From: Bacillota bacterium
GTDB taxonomy: Bacteria; Bacillota; Clostridia; Oscillospirales; Oscillospiraceae
Reading direction: 5' to 3'
Assembly (NCBI GenBank): GCA_029225225.1
Contig: JAQXWB010000070.1
Span: 1 to 34,001, forward strand
DNA: 34,001 nucleotides
Below are positions 1 to 6,991 of the stretch, piece after piece; positions within the stretch are counted from its first letter, which is position 1, and each line of letters begins with the position of its first letter. The notes below the pieces were generated by a model. That model did not search any database and was not told the DNA's origin. It saw nothing but the letters and a program-made list of their open reading frames with translations. The translations under genes were made by a program, and so were the position numbers.

Positions 1-1
1 C

Positions 2-478
2 CACTATCTCGCGCGCTTTTTGGAGGTCGGCGACTTACCCTCTGGCTGCCGCCGCATTCTCTGCTCTGCGTGCGAGGACATCGGGCTTGCCTATCCGATG
101 GCGATTCCGATCGTCAAATCCTGCGTGGACGCCGCCTTGCAGCTGGGGATGCCCGAAGCGCGCCTGCCGCTGGCGGACGCCGTGATCTTCCTTGCCACTG
201 CGCCGAAGTCCAACTCCGGCTATCTCGCCATTGCCCGTGCCATGCAGGATGTGCAGGCGGGTAAAATCGGCGTGTTCCCGCGTGAGCTGCAAAACGTCCA
301 CGCCGACAGCGCCGGACAGGAGCGCGAGCAGGGCTATCTCTATCCGCACGACTACCCGAACCACTGGGTCAAGCAGCAGTATTTGCCCGATATCCTCAAG
401 GGCACGCAGTATTATGAATACGGCGATAACAAGATCGAGCAGGCGGCAAAACACTATTGGGAGGAGATTAAGAAGTGA
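2..478 (+). CDS. rarA: Replication-associated recombination protein A, C-terminal part (cut by window edge)
   Basis: These 158 residues are the C-terminal part of a RarA/MgsA-family AAA+ ATPase, which acts at stalled replication forks. The ATPase core lies upstream of the window. Visible family signatures are the CEDIGLAYP stretch near the start, the ATAPKSN motif in the middle and the closing YPHDYPNHWVKQQYLP block, which are typical of the MgsA C-terminal oligomerisation domain. The reading frame is open to the window edge, so the gene is truncated by the window and not by mutation. The stop is followed after 6 bp by a DUF951 gene on the same strand, so the two are probably cotranscribed. 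Confidence 0.93.
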   Translation, partial: HYLARFLEVGDLPSGCRRILCSACEDIGLAYPMAIPIVKSCVDAALQLGMPEARLPLADAVIFLATAPKSNSGYLAIARAMQDVQAGKIGVFPRELQNVHADSAGQEREQGYLYPHDYPNHWVKQQYLPDILKGTQYYEYGDNKIEQAAKHYWEEIKK

Positions 479-484
479 GGGCTT

Positions 485-688
485 ATGGACATTCGTTTAA
501 ATGACATTCTGACCATGAAAAAGCAGCACCCCTGCGGCAGCAACACATGGAAGGTGCTGCGCACGGGCGCGGATTTCCGCCTCAAATGCTTAGGCTGTGG
601 GCATGAGGTCATGCTCCCCCGCTGCAAAGCCGAAAAAAATATCAAGGCAGTCCGCCGCGCGGAAGAATCGTTCGACGCGACGAGCTGA
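485..688 (+). CDS. DUF951 family small protein
   Basis: This 67-residue protein matches the DUF951 (YyzM-like) family of Firmicutes in length and in its core: a KKxHPCGSNxWxVLRxGADFRLKCLGCGH block followed by a basic region. The cysteines of HPCG and CLGCGH suggest a small zinc-binding fold. The function of the family is unknown. It starts 6 bp after rarA and is followed by an intrinsic terminator at 761-802, so it is probably the last gene of that unit. Identification rests on the motif. Confidence 0.88.
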   Translation: MDIRLNDILTMKKQHPCGSNTWKVLRTGADFRLKCLGCGHEVMLPRCKAEKNIKAVRRAEESFDATS

Positions 689-760
689 TTTCCTGCAAAA
701 AACACGGGCGGGAAATGGAATTTCCCAACTATTCCGACCCGAAAAATACCGATTTCACCG

Positions 761-802
761 AAACAGGTCTGCATTCCCCCAAGGGATTGCGACCTGTTTT
801 TT
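761..802 (+). terminator. Intrinsic terminator after the rarA/DUF951 unit
   Basis: AAACAGGTC (761-769) pairs with GACCTGTTT (791-799). Inside it a second stem pairs GCATTCCC with GGGATTGC with one mismatch, and the hairpin ends in a run of T. It separates the rarA unit from spoIIGA. Confidence 0.85.
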
Positions 803-846
803 GCACGCTTGCCCTTATACTTTGTCCACGGGCTTAGGAGGAGGCG

Positions 847-1692
847 ATGCATATCACCGTTTATCTTGACTTGGTCTTCGCGCTCAATTTCGCGGTGAAT
901 TACCTCTTGCTTCGGGCAACCGCACGTTTGGGCGCGGCGGCGATCCGCAACCGAAGGCTGCTCCTCGGCTCGCTTATGGGCGCGGTCTACGCCGTGCTTG
1001 TCTGGCTGCCGCACTTCGGCTGGCTGAAGCTGATCCCCTGCAAGCTCCTGTGCGCCGGGGGAATGCTGCTCGCCGCCTTCGGTCCGCACCGCTCCGCGCT
1101 GCGCTTGGCGGCAGTCTTCAGCGCGATCACACTGGTGCTGTGCGGCGCGGTCTACGGCGTCGCCCTGCTGCAAAACGGCACGGTGCGCTACCGCGAAAAC
1201 TCCCTGTTCTACCCCGTCAGCTTCTTCACGCTGCTGCTGACCGCCGCTGCCGTCAGTCTCGCGTGCCGTCTGCTTCTGCCGCGCCTGACCCACGCGCCGG
1301 ACAGCCTCGTGCCCGTCACCTTGAAAAAGAACGGACGCACCGTGCAGCTTACCGCCCTGCGGGACAGCGGCAACACCCTTTGCGACCCCATCAGCGGCGC
1401 GCAGGTGTTGACCGTCTATTGGCAGGCGGCAAGACGGCTCTTTCCCGCAGAGCTTTCCCTGAAGGCGGAGGATTTTGCCGCACCCGCTGCCCTCGCCCTG
1501 CGCCTGCAAGCCCAAGCACCTAGGCTGATCCCCTACCGCGCCGTCGGCATACGGTCAGGGCTACTGCTTGCTCTCCCCTGTGAGATCACGATCGGAAAGG
1601 AAACCAAACTCGGACTTGTCGCCTTCAGCCCGACTCCCGTGTCGGACGGAGGCGCCTACGATGCATTAACCGGAGGTGTCATTCATGCTTAA
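847..1692 (+). CDS. spoIIGA: Sporulation sigma-E factor processing peptidase SpoIIGA
   Basis: This is a membrane aspartic protease that removes the pro-sequence of sigma-E in the mother cell when signalled by SpoIIR from the forespore. The first ~145 residues hold about five hydrophobic membrane segments. A soluble domain follows with the active-site motif [11 protein letters not shown] (Asp173), equivalent to the catalytic Asp of the Bacillus protein. At 281 residues it is slightly shorter than the ~300 usual. The start is set by TAGGAGGAGG just upstream of ATG 847. It overlaps sigE by 8 bp, the conserved spoIIGA-sigE arrangement, which marks the host as an endospore former or a recent descendant of one. 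Confidence 0.95.
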   Translation: MHITVYLDLVFALNFAVNYLLLRATARLGAAAIRNRRLLLGSLMGAVYAVLVWLPHFGWLKLIPCKLLCAGGMLLAAFGPHRSALRLAAVFSAITLVLCGAVYGVALLQNGTVRYRENSLFYPVSFFTLLLTAAAVSLACRLLLPRLTHAPDSLVPVTLKKNGRTVQLTALRDSGNTLCDPISGAQVLTVYWQAARRLFPAELSLKAEDFAAPAALALRLQAQAPRLIPYRAVGIRSGLLLALPCEITIGKETKLGLVAFSPTPVSDGGAYDALTGGVIHA

Positions 1693-2386
1693 AACCCTTG
1701 CCCAGCTTCTGAACGCGCTGTTTCACCCACCGACCAAGATCCAATACATCGGCGGCAGTGATATCCTGCCCCCACCGCTGACCGCCGCGGAGGAGCAAGC
1801 CCTGCTCACCCGCGCCGCAGAGGGGGACGAACAAGCCAAGCAGCGTCTCATTGAACGAAATCTGCGTCTGGTCGTCTATATCGCGCGGCGCTTTGAAAAC
1901 ACGGGCGTCAATATTGAAGACCTGATCTCCATCGGCACCATCGGACTCATTAAGGCGATCAGCACCTTCCAGTCCGACCGAAAGATCAAGCTCGCGACCT
2001 ATGCCTCCCGCTGCATTGAAAACGAAATTCTCATGCATATCCGAAAGATCTCCTCGCAAAAGACCGAGGTGTCGCTGGATGAACCCATCAACACCGATTG
2101 GGACGGCAATGAGCTGCTGCTGTCGGATATCCTCGGCACGGACGGCGACACGGTCATGCGCCCGATGGAGGAGGATGTGGAGCTTCAGCTTCTGCGGGAG
2201 GCCCTCGCCCGCCTGCCCGAACGCGACCGCTATATCGTCTGCCTGCGTTTTGGACTCTGCGGCGCGCCGGAAAAGACGCAGAAGGAGGTCGCAGATCTCC
2301 TCGGCATCTCGCAGTCCTACATCTCCCGCTTAGAAAAGCGCATCATGCAGCGCCTCCGCTGCGACCTCCTGCGCCAAGTCTCATAG
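1685..2386 (+). CDS. sigE: RNA polymerase sporulation sigma factor SigE (pro-sigma-E)
   Basis: This is the mother-cell early sporulation sigma factor, 233 residues. A hydrophobic, basic N-terminal pro-sequence (about residues 1-25) runs into the conserved [12 protein letters not shown] processing region. Region 2 follows ([30 protein letters not shown]-like, [14 protein letters not shown]) and then region 4 with the helix-turn-helix [15 protein letters not shown] take ATG 1685 and not the in-frame GTG at 1676, because GGAGG (1672-1676) overlaps the GTG but stands 8 bp before the ATG. It overlaps the spoIIGA stop and so is translationally coupled to its own protease. No sigG follows, unlike in Bacillus. 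Confidence 0.95.
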   Translation: MLKTLAQLLNALFHPPTKIQYIGGSDILPPPLTAAEEQALLTRAAEGDEQAKQRLIERNLRLVVYIARRFENTGVNIEDLISIGTIGLIKAISTFQSDRKIKLATYASRCIENEILMHIRKISSQKTEVSLDEPINTDWDGNELLLSDILGTDGDTVMRPMEEDVELQLLREALARLPERDRYIVCLRFGLCGAPEKTQKEVADLLGISQSYISRLEKRIMQRLRCDLLRQVS

Positions 2387-2436
2387 CCCCTCCCCCAATA
2401 CTTTCTGTAGGGCAGGGACATGTCCCCGATGCGTGT

Positions 2437-2883
2437 AGGAATTACCAAGTGCGTACAAACTTGTTCATGCCTGCTGTCCGCCGCTTACGCGGTTGGCGCG
2501 TCAAGGATGCCGCGCCCTACAACCGTTGCTCGCACTCCTCCGTAGGGGGCGCCGTCCTCGGCGTCCCGCGTGCAGGAACGACCAACCACCCGCCAGTTTC
2601 CCTTCCATGTCATTGCGAGAGCGCTCCGCGCTCGTGGCAATCTCGTGCAGGAACTACCGACTGCATACAAACTTATTCATGCCTGCTGTCCGCCGCTTAC
2701 GCGGTCGGCGCGTCAAGGATGCCGCGCCCTACAACCGTTGCTCGCACTCCTCCGAAAGGGACGCCGTCCTCGGCGTCCTGCGTGTAGAAACGACCAACCA
2801 CCCGCCAGTTTCCCTTCCATGTCATTGCGAGGGCGCCTGCGCCCGTGGCAATCTCGTGCAGGAACTACTAACTGCGAGCAAAC
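2437..2883. repeat. Two tandem ~212-bp repeat units in a 600-bp gene-free block
   Basis: The sigE-rex interval (2387-2985) has no gene. It holds two nearly identical units (about 2437-2648 and 2649-2860) and the first bases of a third, with a period of 211-212 bp. Each unit carries GGCGCGTC...GACGCGCC-type inverted arms (2495-2520 and its copy) and a GTCATTGCGAG...GTGGCAATCTCGT module (2609-2646, 2821-2857). The same modules recur elsewhere in the window (9348-9383, 27941-28121, 30235-30260), so this is an intergenic repeat family and not coding sequence. Short ORFs across it are repeat translations. Confidence 0.85.
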
Positions 2884-2926
2884 TTCCGCAGATCACCCAA
2901 AGCGGCAAACATCGCAGAAAAAGAAT

Positions 2927-2955
2927 TTGCAAAGCCGCATTTCTTCTGTTATAAT
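2927..2955 (+). promoter_or_regulatory. Promoter of rex
   Basis: TTGCAA (2927-2932) and TATAAT (2950-2955) are separated by 17 bp, a near-consensus housekeeping promoter 30 bp upstream of the rex start. It lies just outside the repeat block. Confidence 0.8.
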
Positions 2956-2985
2956 AATTTTGATTACGGAATTAGGCGGTAGAAT

Positions 2986-3621
2986 ATGGAACAAAAGGTA
3001 TCAAAATCGGTCATTCGGCGGCTGCCGATCTATCTTTCTTATCTAAAAGCACTCCCCGATGACGCGCCGGAGAATATCTCCGCAACAACGCTGGCGACGG
3101 CGCTGTGCATGGGTGAGGTGCAGGTGCGCAAGGATCTCGCACTGGTCTCCGACGGCGGGCGTCCGAAGGTTGGCTACCGCAGAGAGAGCCTCGTGGCGGA
3201 CATTGAGCAGTTTCTCGGCTACGATAACACCAACGACGCCGTCCTCATCGGCGCGGGCAAGATGGGCAGAGCGCTCTTGGGCTACAGCGGCTTTTCGGAA
3301 TACGGTCTGAACATCGTCGCCGCCTTTGATGCCTGCGACGCCCTCCTCGGCACGGACGAGAGCGGCAAGCCCATCCTGCCCATGCGCGACTTGGGCAGAC
3401 TCTGCGCCCACCGTAAAATTCTGATCGGCATCATCACCGTCCCCGCCGCACAGGCGCAGACCGTCTGCGACGAGCTGATCGCCAACGGCATCAAAGCAAT
3501 CTGGAATTTCGCCCCGACCCACCTCGATGTCCCCGAGGGCATCTTAGTGCAGAATGAAAACATGGCAACCAGCCTCGCCGTCCTGTCCAAGCACCTCTCC
3601 GCCCAGATCAAAAACCGCTGA
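2986..3621 (+). CDS. rex: Redox-sensing transcriptional repressor Rex
   Basis: Rex senses the NADH/NAD+ ratio and represses fermentation and redox genes when NADH is low. The N-terminal winged helix covers about residues 1-85 (RRLPIYLSYLKAL, then a GEVQVRKDLALVS recognition region). A Rossmann domain follows with the GAGKMGRALLGY nucleotide-binding loop, and the C-terminal swapped helix ends in NENMATSLAVLSKHL. At 211 residues it has the normal length. ATG 2986 follows an AGGCGG ribosome site and its own strong promoter. It appears monocistronic, with a tRNA gene next. No Rex operator was recognised near the other genes here. Confidence 0.95.
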   Translation: MEQKVSKSVIRRLPIYLSYLKALPDDAPENISATTLATALCMGEVQVRKDLALVSDGGRPKVGYRRESLVADIEQFLGYDNTNDAVLIGAGKMGRALLGYSGFSEYGLNIVAAFDACDALLGTDESGKPILPMRDLGRLCAHRKILIGIITVPAAQAQTVCDELIANGIKAIWNFAPTHLDVPEGILVQNENMATSLAVLSKHLSAQIKNR

Positions 3622-3647
3622 CGAATCTGAAAAACGCGAAAAAACAC

Positions 3648-3676
3648 TTGCATTTTCGCCGCAGTGCGGTTATAAT
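3648..3676 (+). promoter_or_regulatory. Promoter of tRNA-Leu
   Basis: TTGCAT (3648-3653) and TATAAT (3671-3676) with a 17-bp spacer lie 24 bp before the tRNA 5' end. Confidence 0.8.
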
Positions 3677-3699
3677 AGTGCATACACAGATTTCACCAC

Positions 3700-3786
3700 G
3701 CCGGTGTGATGGAATTGGTAGACGTAGTGGACTCAAAATCCACCGGTAGCGATACCGTGCCGGTTCGAGTCCGGCCACCGGCACCA
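3700..3786 (+). tRNA. tRNA-Leu (anticodon CAA)
   Basis: The 87-nt gene has a GCCGGTG/CACCGGC acceptor stem, a D-arm with GGAATTGGTAGAC, and anticodon stem GTGGA/TCCAC around loop CTCAAAA, giving anticodon CAA. It has the long class II variable arm of leucine tRNAs, a GGTTCGAGTCC T-arm and an encoded 3' CCA. It has its own promoter and terminator. The AT-rich accessory region begins right after it. Confidence 0.96.
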
Positions 3787-3790
3787 CATT

Positions 3791-3826
3791 CCCACCCTGA
3801 CTTTGATAGAGTCGGGGTGGGATTTT
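3791..3826 (+). terminator. Intrinsic terminator of tRNA-Leu
   Basis: CCCACCCTGAC (3791-3801) pairs with GTCGGGGTGGG (3811-3821) with one G-T wobble, followed by a T-rich tail. Confidence 0.88.
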
Positions 3827-3926
3827 TCTTCCTAACATTCGATATATTTCCTATATTTACGGAGTTTTCATAACAAATTAATAGAAAATGATTTTTTGTT
3901 CCACAAAAGCGTTTAGAGCAAGCTTT

Positions 3927-4039
3927 ATTCGCTGAACGATTCCCTTTTAGCCCGTTCAACTAATAGTGGAGTCCGTTCAGCGAATACCCAGTAAGCGTTC
4001 AGCTAATAGTCAAAACCAAATAGTGCGTTCAACCAATAG
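3927..4039. repeat. Iteron-like cluster of CGTTCARCNAATA repeats
   Basis: The 285-bp gap between the tRNA terminator and the next gene contains four direct copies of a 15-bp element starting CGTTCA(A/G)C at 3953, 3974, 3996 and 4025 (steps of 21, 22 and 29 bp). An exact inverted copy of the second one lies at 3927-3938 (ATTCGCTGAACG). Spacing near two helical turns suggests binding sites on one face of the DNA. They could be operators, arm-type recombinase sites or replication iterons. No replication or integrase gene is present here, so the role is open. Confidence 0.6.
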
Positions 4040-4122
4040 CTGTGACATTTTCTTAATAGCTAAAATAGTACTGTATATTGGACAGTAGATATGATATAGT
4101 TGGTACAAAAGGAGGGAAATGT

Positions 4123-4875
4123 ATGGATATTTTGTTTCACCACCATGAATTTGAATATGAGGTTCGTGATAAATTGGGAATTCCAAGCGATCCGATTACA
4201 GACGAAGATGTGCTTCGTGTAACAGAACTGGATTTATCAAATTTTGATTTCTTACAAGAAGATCGGGAAATACTTGCTTTGTTTAACAATCTTACATCCC
4301 TCGATATCAATATCGGATATACCCCTTCGGAGTATTGGCATAATTTTCCTAAGCTGAAGCACTTCTATTTGTGCTATTGGGGAGACAGTGTTGATTTTGT
4401 GTCTTTCCAGAAAATGACCGACCTTGAAATACTGTGGGTCTCCGGTGGAGATTATTCCAGCATTGACTATCTGAATTTAGAAGCATTGGCCGATTTAAAG
4501 CATCTTCATTACCTGGAACTGCACGAATTCGGAAAGGTTGATTTGCTTCCGTTGAACAGGATGCCACAGTTAAGAGGCTTTGCATTAAGGTATGCCAATA
4601 AGGTTAAGAATATCGGGGTTATCGGTTCTATGTGTCAGTTGGAGGAACTGGTGCTGGATGGGTTGTATGTTGACAGCTTGGATTTTTTGGACTTGCTTCC
4701 AGATACTGTTCAGCTGGAAATGTGCGGAAACCATGTGTATGGCGGTGTGGATGCAACGAAATGGAAGCGGTTTTCCAAACATGACATTTGCGAGATTTCG
4801 GTCGGCGATCATCCATTTGATCCATTTGATCCCTTTGGGTATATTGACTTATCTGTATTAGATGGTAATGACTAA
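4123..4875 (+). CDS. Leucine-rich-repeat protein, function unknown
   Basis: This 250-residue soluble protein has no signal peptide. From about residue 35 to 215 it shows irregular leucine-rich units of the LxxLxLxxF type (TELDLSNFDFL, LTSLDINIGY, LKHFYLCYWG, LEILWVSGGD, LKHLHYLELHEF, LEELVLDGLYV). It ends in an acidic tail with a short HPFDPFDPF repeat. I chose ATG 4123 over the upstream in-frame start at 4078 because AAAGGAGGG (4108-4115) stands 7 bp before it. Base composition is clearly AT-richer than the flanking core genes, and the gene stands alone between a repeat cluster and two terminators, consistent with acquisition by transfer. LRR proteins of this form often act as protein-binding or immunity-like partners, but nothing here shows what it binds. 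Confidence 0.75.
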   Translation: MDILFHHHEFEYEVRDKLGIPSDPITDEDVLRVTELDLSNFDFLQEDREILALFNNLTSLDINIGYTPSEYWHNFPKLKHFYLCYWGDSVDFVSFQKMTDLEILWVSGGDYSSIDYLNLEALADLKHLHYLELHEFGKVDLLPLNRMPQLRGFALRYANKVKNIGVIGSMCQLEELVLDGLYVDSLDFLDLLPDTVQLEMCGNHVYGGVDATKWKRFSKHDICEISVGDHPFDPFDPFGYIDLSVLDGND

Positions 4876-4902
4876 ATTTGCGTGCAGTTCTTCGGATAAT
4901 TG

Positions 4903-4925
4903 AATGCACCCCGGGGTGCATTTTA
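4903..4925 (+). terminator. Intrinsic terminator of the LRR gene
   Basis: A perfect 20-bp palindrome (4903-4922, arms AATGCACCCC/GGGGTGCATT) is followed by TTTT. Confidence 0.75.
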
Positions 4926-4957
4926 TTGATTCTATCAAAGTTGCACATTATTCCCAG

Positions 4958-4985
4958 AAAAAAGCACGCTTCGGCGTGCTTTTTT
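4958..4985. terminator. Strong bidirectional terminator
   Basis: The stem AAAAAAGCACGC/GCGTGCTTTTTT closes on a TTCG tetraloop, with A6 and T6 on either side, so it can end transcription from both directions. It lies between the LRR gene and the hairpin array. Confidence 0.88.
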
Positions 4986-4989
4986 CAAC

Positions 4990-5163
4990 GAAATAAATCC
5001 CTTTTGGGATTTGTGAAATTTGCTTTGCAAGTGAAATATGGCTAACGCCATGTGAAATGACTGCGGGCGTGAGGGATTTATTTCATTTCACTTTCTGCGT
5101 AAGCAGAAAATTTCACAATGACCGAAGGTCATTATTTCACATCCGAAGGATATTTCACTTCAC
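4990..5163. repeat. Tandem array of short hairpins separated by GTGAAAT / ATTTCAC spacers
   Basis: Six small hairpins lie in a row: 4995-5012, 5020-5030, 5038-5051, 5092-5109, 5117-5133 and 5141-5151. The spacer is GTGAAAT in the left half (5013, 5031, 5052) and ATTTCAC in the right half (5085, 5110, 5134, 5152). The array thus has twofold symmetry about a 26-bp centre near 5059-5084. A longer inverted pair, GAAATAAATCCC (4990-5001) and GGGATTTATTTC (5073-5084), brackets the left half. The stem sequences differ but the spacers are constant, as in mobile palindromic intergenic elements. It overlaps the 3' end of the Crp/Fnr gene. Confidence 0.85.
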
Positions 5164-5884
5164 AAGCCGTCTTTTCCGATGTATCATCAAATCGGAAAAG
5201 GCGGTTTTTTGTATCCGAAGCGGAGGTTCGCAGGCGGAAGTGGGAGCCGCTGCTTTCGAGCAGTCCCTCTTTTCTTAGTTTCCCAATCTCTGCCGACATG
5301 GCGCTGCGCTCTACGCCGAGATAGTCCGCCAGCGCCTGCCGGTCATAGGGAATCACAAATTCCGAATTTCCCTGCTCCTTTGCCTGATCCAGCAGAAATT
5401 CCATCAGCTTTTCCCGGGTGGTTTTTTGGGACATATAGCGGATCTTTTGCGTCAGTGTCAGGTTCTTCTGGGCGATGACCTGCAGGAGATTGCTTATCAG
5501 ACGGCTGTGAAAGGGGCACGCATGGGTACAGCCCGTCAACACCCGTCTGCAATCCAGCAACAGCACGGTGCTGTTTTGCAAGGCGATGGCGCTCACCGGC
5601 AAGGCTTCCAGTCCTGCACAGGCAAAGGTTTCCCCAAACAGCCCGCCGGGGGAAAGCACTATCAGTACACTTCGGTTGCCATAGTAATCATCCCGCACAA
5701 CCTGAATGGCGCCGGACAACACCACCCCCATATACCGTGCAGAATCCCCCTCCAGAAACACCGGGTCGCCTTTGGCGATTCCGGTGATTTTTCCGTTCAG
5801 ACAGCCCAGCATCTCCCCCATTTCCTTCTGAGAGATCCCCGCAAACAGCGGGCATTTTGAAAAAATCTCATAGTACGCTTCCAT
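5132..5884 (-). CDS. Crp/Fnr family transcriptional regulator
   Basis: The 250-residue protein has an N-terminal cyclic-nucleotide-binding-like beta barrel (residues ~10-120, with GDPVFLEGDSARYMGVVLSGAIQV and the GGLFGETFACAGLE phosphate-cassette-like segment). A long dimer helix follows, and a C-terminal winged helix with QALADYLGVERSAMSAEIGKLRKEGLL as the helix-turn-helix. There is no Fnr-type N-terminal cysteine cluster, so the ligand is unknown. ATG 5884 follows AAGGAGGT. The normal end of such proteins would be near the HFRL segment. Here ~30 extra residues are read through a terminator-like hairpin and into the hairpin array, which supplies the TAA stop. It is divergent from the zinc-ribbon/ferredoxin pair and probably controls it and itself through the palindrome at 5896-5911. 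Confidence 0.9.
   Translation of the reverse strand: MEAYYEIFSKCPLFAGISQKEMGEMLGCLNGKITGIAKGDPVFLEGDSARYMGVVLSGAIQVVRDDYYGNRSVLIVLSPGGLFGETFACAGLEALPVSAIALQNSTVLLLDCRRVLTGCTHACPFHSRLISNLLQVIAQKNLTLTQKIRYMSQKTTREKLMEFLLDQAKEQGNSEFVIPYDRQALADYLGVERSAMSAEIGKLRKEGLLESSGSHFRLRTSASDTKNRLFRFDDTSEKTACEVKYPSDVK
5167..5210 (+). terminator. Terminator-like hairpin inside the 3' end of the Crp/Fnr gene
   Basis: CCGTCTTTTCCGAT (5167-5180) pairs with ATCGGAAAAGGCGG (5191-5204), with one wobble, followed by T6 on the plus strand. It would stop plus-strand transcription entering the Crp/Fnr gene. On the minus strand it has no T-run and lies within the coding tail. Confidence 0.7.
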
Positions 5885-5895
5885 AGTACCTCCTT

Positions 5896-5911
5896 TGTTG
5901 GATTTCCAACA
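5896..5911. promoter_or_regulatory. Palindromic operator between Crp/Fnr gene and zinc-ribbon/ferredoxin operon
   Basis: TGTTGGA-TT-TCCAACA is a perfect 7-2-7 palindrome. It overlaps the likely -10 of the minus-strand promoter (TATGTT, 5908-5913; TTTACT -35 at 5931-5936, 17-bp spacer). It also lies in the -35 region of a plus-strand promoter whose -10 is TATAGT (5928-5933). The placement fits autorepression of the regulator and activation of the divergent operon. That the Crp/Fnr protein binds here is inferred. Confidence 0.65.
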
Positions 5912-5972
5912 TACGTTTTCTTTTCAATATAGTAAACTATCGGCGGAAAGTCAAGCAAGGAGGTTTGTAACT

Positions 5973-6257
5973 ATGGTGATGGAAGGCTGTCAAGGCAAGC
6001 CCCGGACACCCACGATCCGAGAAATTGTTTGCCCGCAATGCGGCAATCTGATTGAGCTTTTTTCCATTGATACAAAAGTTGCCTGCGAAACCTGCGGCTT
6101 TATCGCCTATAACGACACACTGAGCTGTGTGCAGTGGTGTCAGTATGCCCGAAAATGCGTCGGTGATGAAATGTACGAGCACATGATGGAAATCGCGGCA
6201 ATGCAAAAAGAAATGACCAAGCCGGAAGTACGGCGAAACAAGGAGGAAATTAAATGA
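5973..6257 (+). CDS. Small cysteine-rich (zinc-ribbon-like) protein
   Basis: This 94-residue protein has CPQCG and CETCG pairs 15-20 residues apart, a classic zinc-ribbon spacing, then CVQWCQYARKC and a helical, charged tail. I do not recognise a named family with certainty. ATG 5973 follows AAGGAGG (5957-5963). Its stop overlaps the start of the ferredoxin gene as ATGA, so the two are coupled. Similar small proteins accompany ferredoxin-like proteins under Crp/Fnr control in Clostridia, which suggests a redox or nitrosative stress role. That is inference. Confidence 0.75.
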   Translation: MVMEGCQGKPRTPTIREIVCPQCGNLIELFSIDTKVACETCGFIAYNDTLSCVQWCQYARKCVGDEMYEHMMEIAAMQKEMTKPEVRRNKEEIK

Positions 6258-6952
6258 TCCGAAGAATTATCAACATTGACAAAGAACGGTGCAACGGCTG
6301 CGGCGCCTGTGCGGCTGCCTGCCACGAAGGCGCGATTGCTATGGTTGCCGGAAAGGCAAAGCTGATGCGGGAGGACTACTGTGACGGTCTGGGCGACTGT
6401 CTCCCCGCCTGTCCCACAGGTGCCATTTCCTTCGTAGAGCGGGAAGCTGCCGCCTATGATGAAGCTGCCGTGCTGGCGGCAAAAGCAAAGAAAGAGGAGG
6501 AGAAGCTCCCCTGCGGCTGTCCCGGTGCTGCGGTCAAAACCATCCGGCGGCAAGAGGCAACGGCAGAGGTGATGCCCCAGCAATCCCGGCTTTTCCATTG
6601 GCCGGTGCAGATCAAGCTGGTCCCGGTAAACGCTCCCTGGCTTAACGGGGCGAAGCTGCTGATCGCCGCGGACTGCACCGCCTACGCCTATGGGAATTTC
6701 CATCAGGATTTTATCAAGGACCGCGTAACGCTGGTGGGCTGCCCAAAGCTGGATTCCGTGGACTATTCGGAGAAGCTCACCGATATTCTCCGGGACAACG
6801 ATATTCGCAGCGTCACCGTGGTGCGGATGGAGGTGCCCTGCTGCGGCGGTCTGGAAAACGCGGTGAAGAAAGCGCTGGCAAGCAGCGGCAAAATGATCCC
6901 ATGGAATGTGGTCACCATCGCCACCGATGGTCGAATTCTGGACAGAGTCTAA
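6254..6952 (+). CDS. 4Fe-4S ferredoxin-domain protein
   Basis: The 232-residue protein has an N-terminal ferredoxin domain. Cluster one uses Cys13, 16, 19 and 23 (CNGCGACAAAC). The second site is unusual, with only three cysteines in CDGLGDCLPACPTGAI (Cys43, 49 and 53). A CGCPG segment near residue 87 may help. The C-terminal ~110 residues form a separate domain with conserved-looking GCPKLD and PCCGGL cysteines. It probably carries electrons for a redox stress response, being operonic with a zinc-ribbon protein and divergent from a Crp/Fnr regulator. In many Clostridia relatives sit beside hybrid-cluster protein (hcp), but hcp is not here. Confidence 0.85.
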   Translation: MIRRIINIDKERCNGCGACAAACHEGAIAMVAGKAKLMREDYCDGLGDCLPACPTGAISFVEREAAAYDEAAVLAAKAKKEEEKLPCGCPGAAVKTIRRQEATAEVMPQQSRLFHWPVQIKLVPVNAPWLNGAKLLIAADCTAYAYGNFHQDFIKDRVTLVGCPKLDSVDYSEKLTDILRDNDIRSVTVVRMEVPCCGGLENAVKKALASSGKMIPWNVVTIATDGRILDRV

Positions 6953-6991
6953 GAAATATGGAGAACCAATATAAAGATCAACGTGCCTGCT

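Noticed and set aside
454-1515. 353-residue minus-strand open frame opposite spoIIGA
   Set aside because: It spans the terminator and the DUF951 gene and has shadow-like composition (Gln/Arg/Gly rich).
2449-3046. Several overlapping open frames of 110-160 residues between sigE and rex
   Set aside because: They are translations of the 212-bp tandem repeat; the same peptide recurs in different frames, without ribosome sites or codon bias.
3608-3959. Short minus-strand proteins over the tRNA gene
   Set aside because: The peptide containing GGRTRTGT is the well-known artefact of translating a tRNA gene antisense.
4990-5163. CRISPR array
   Set aside because: Spacing is only 16-25 bp, the constant unit is 7 bp and the variable parts are self-complementary stems; no cas genes are present.
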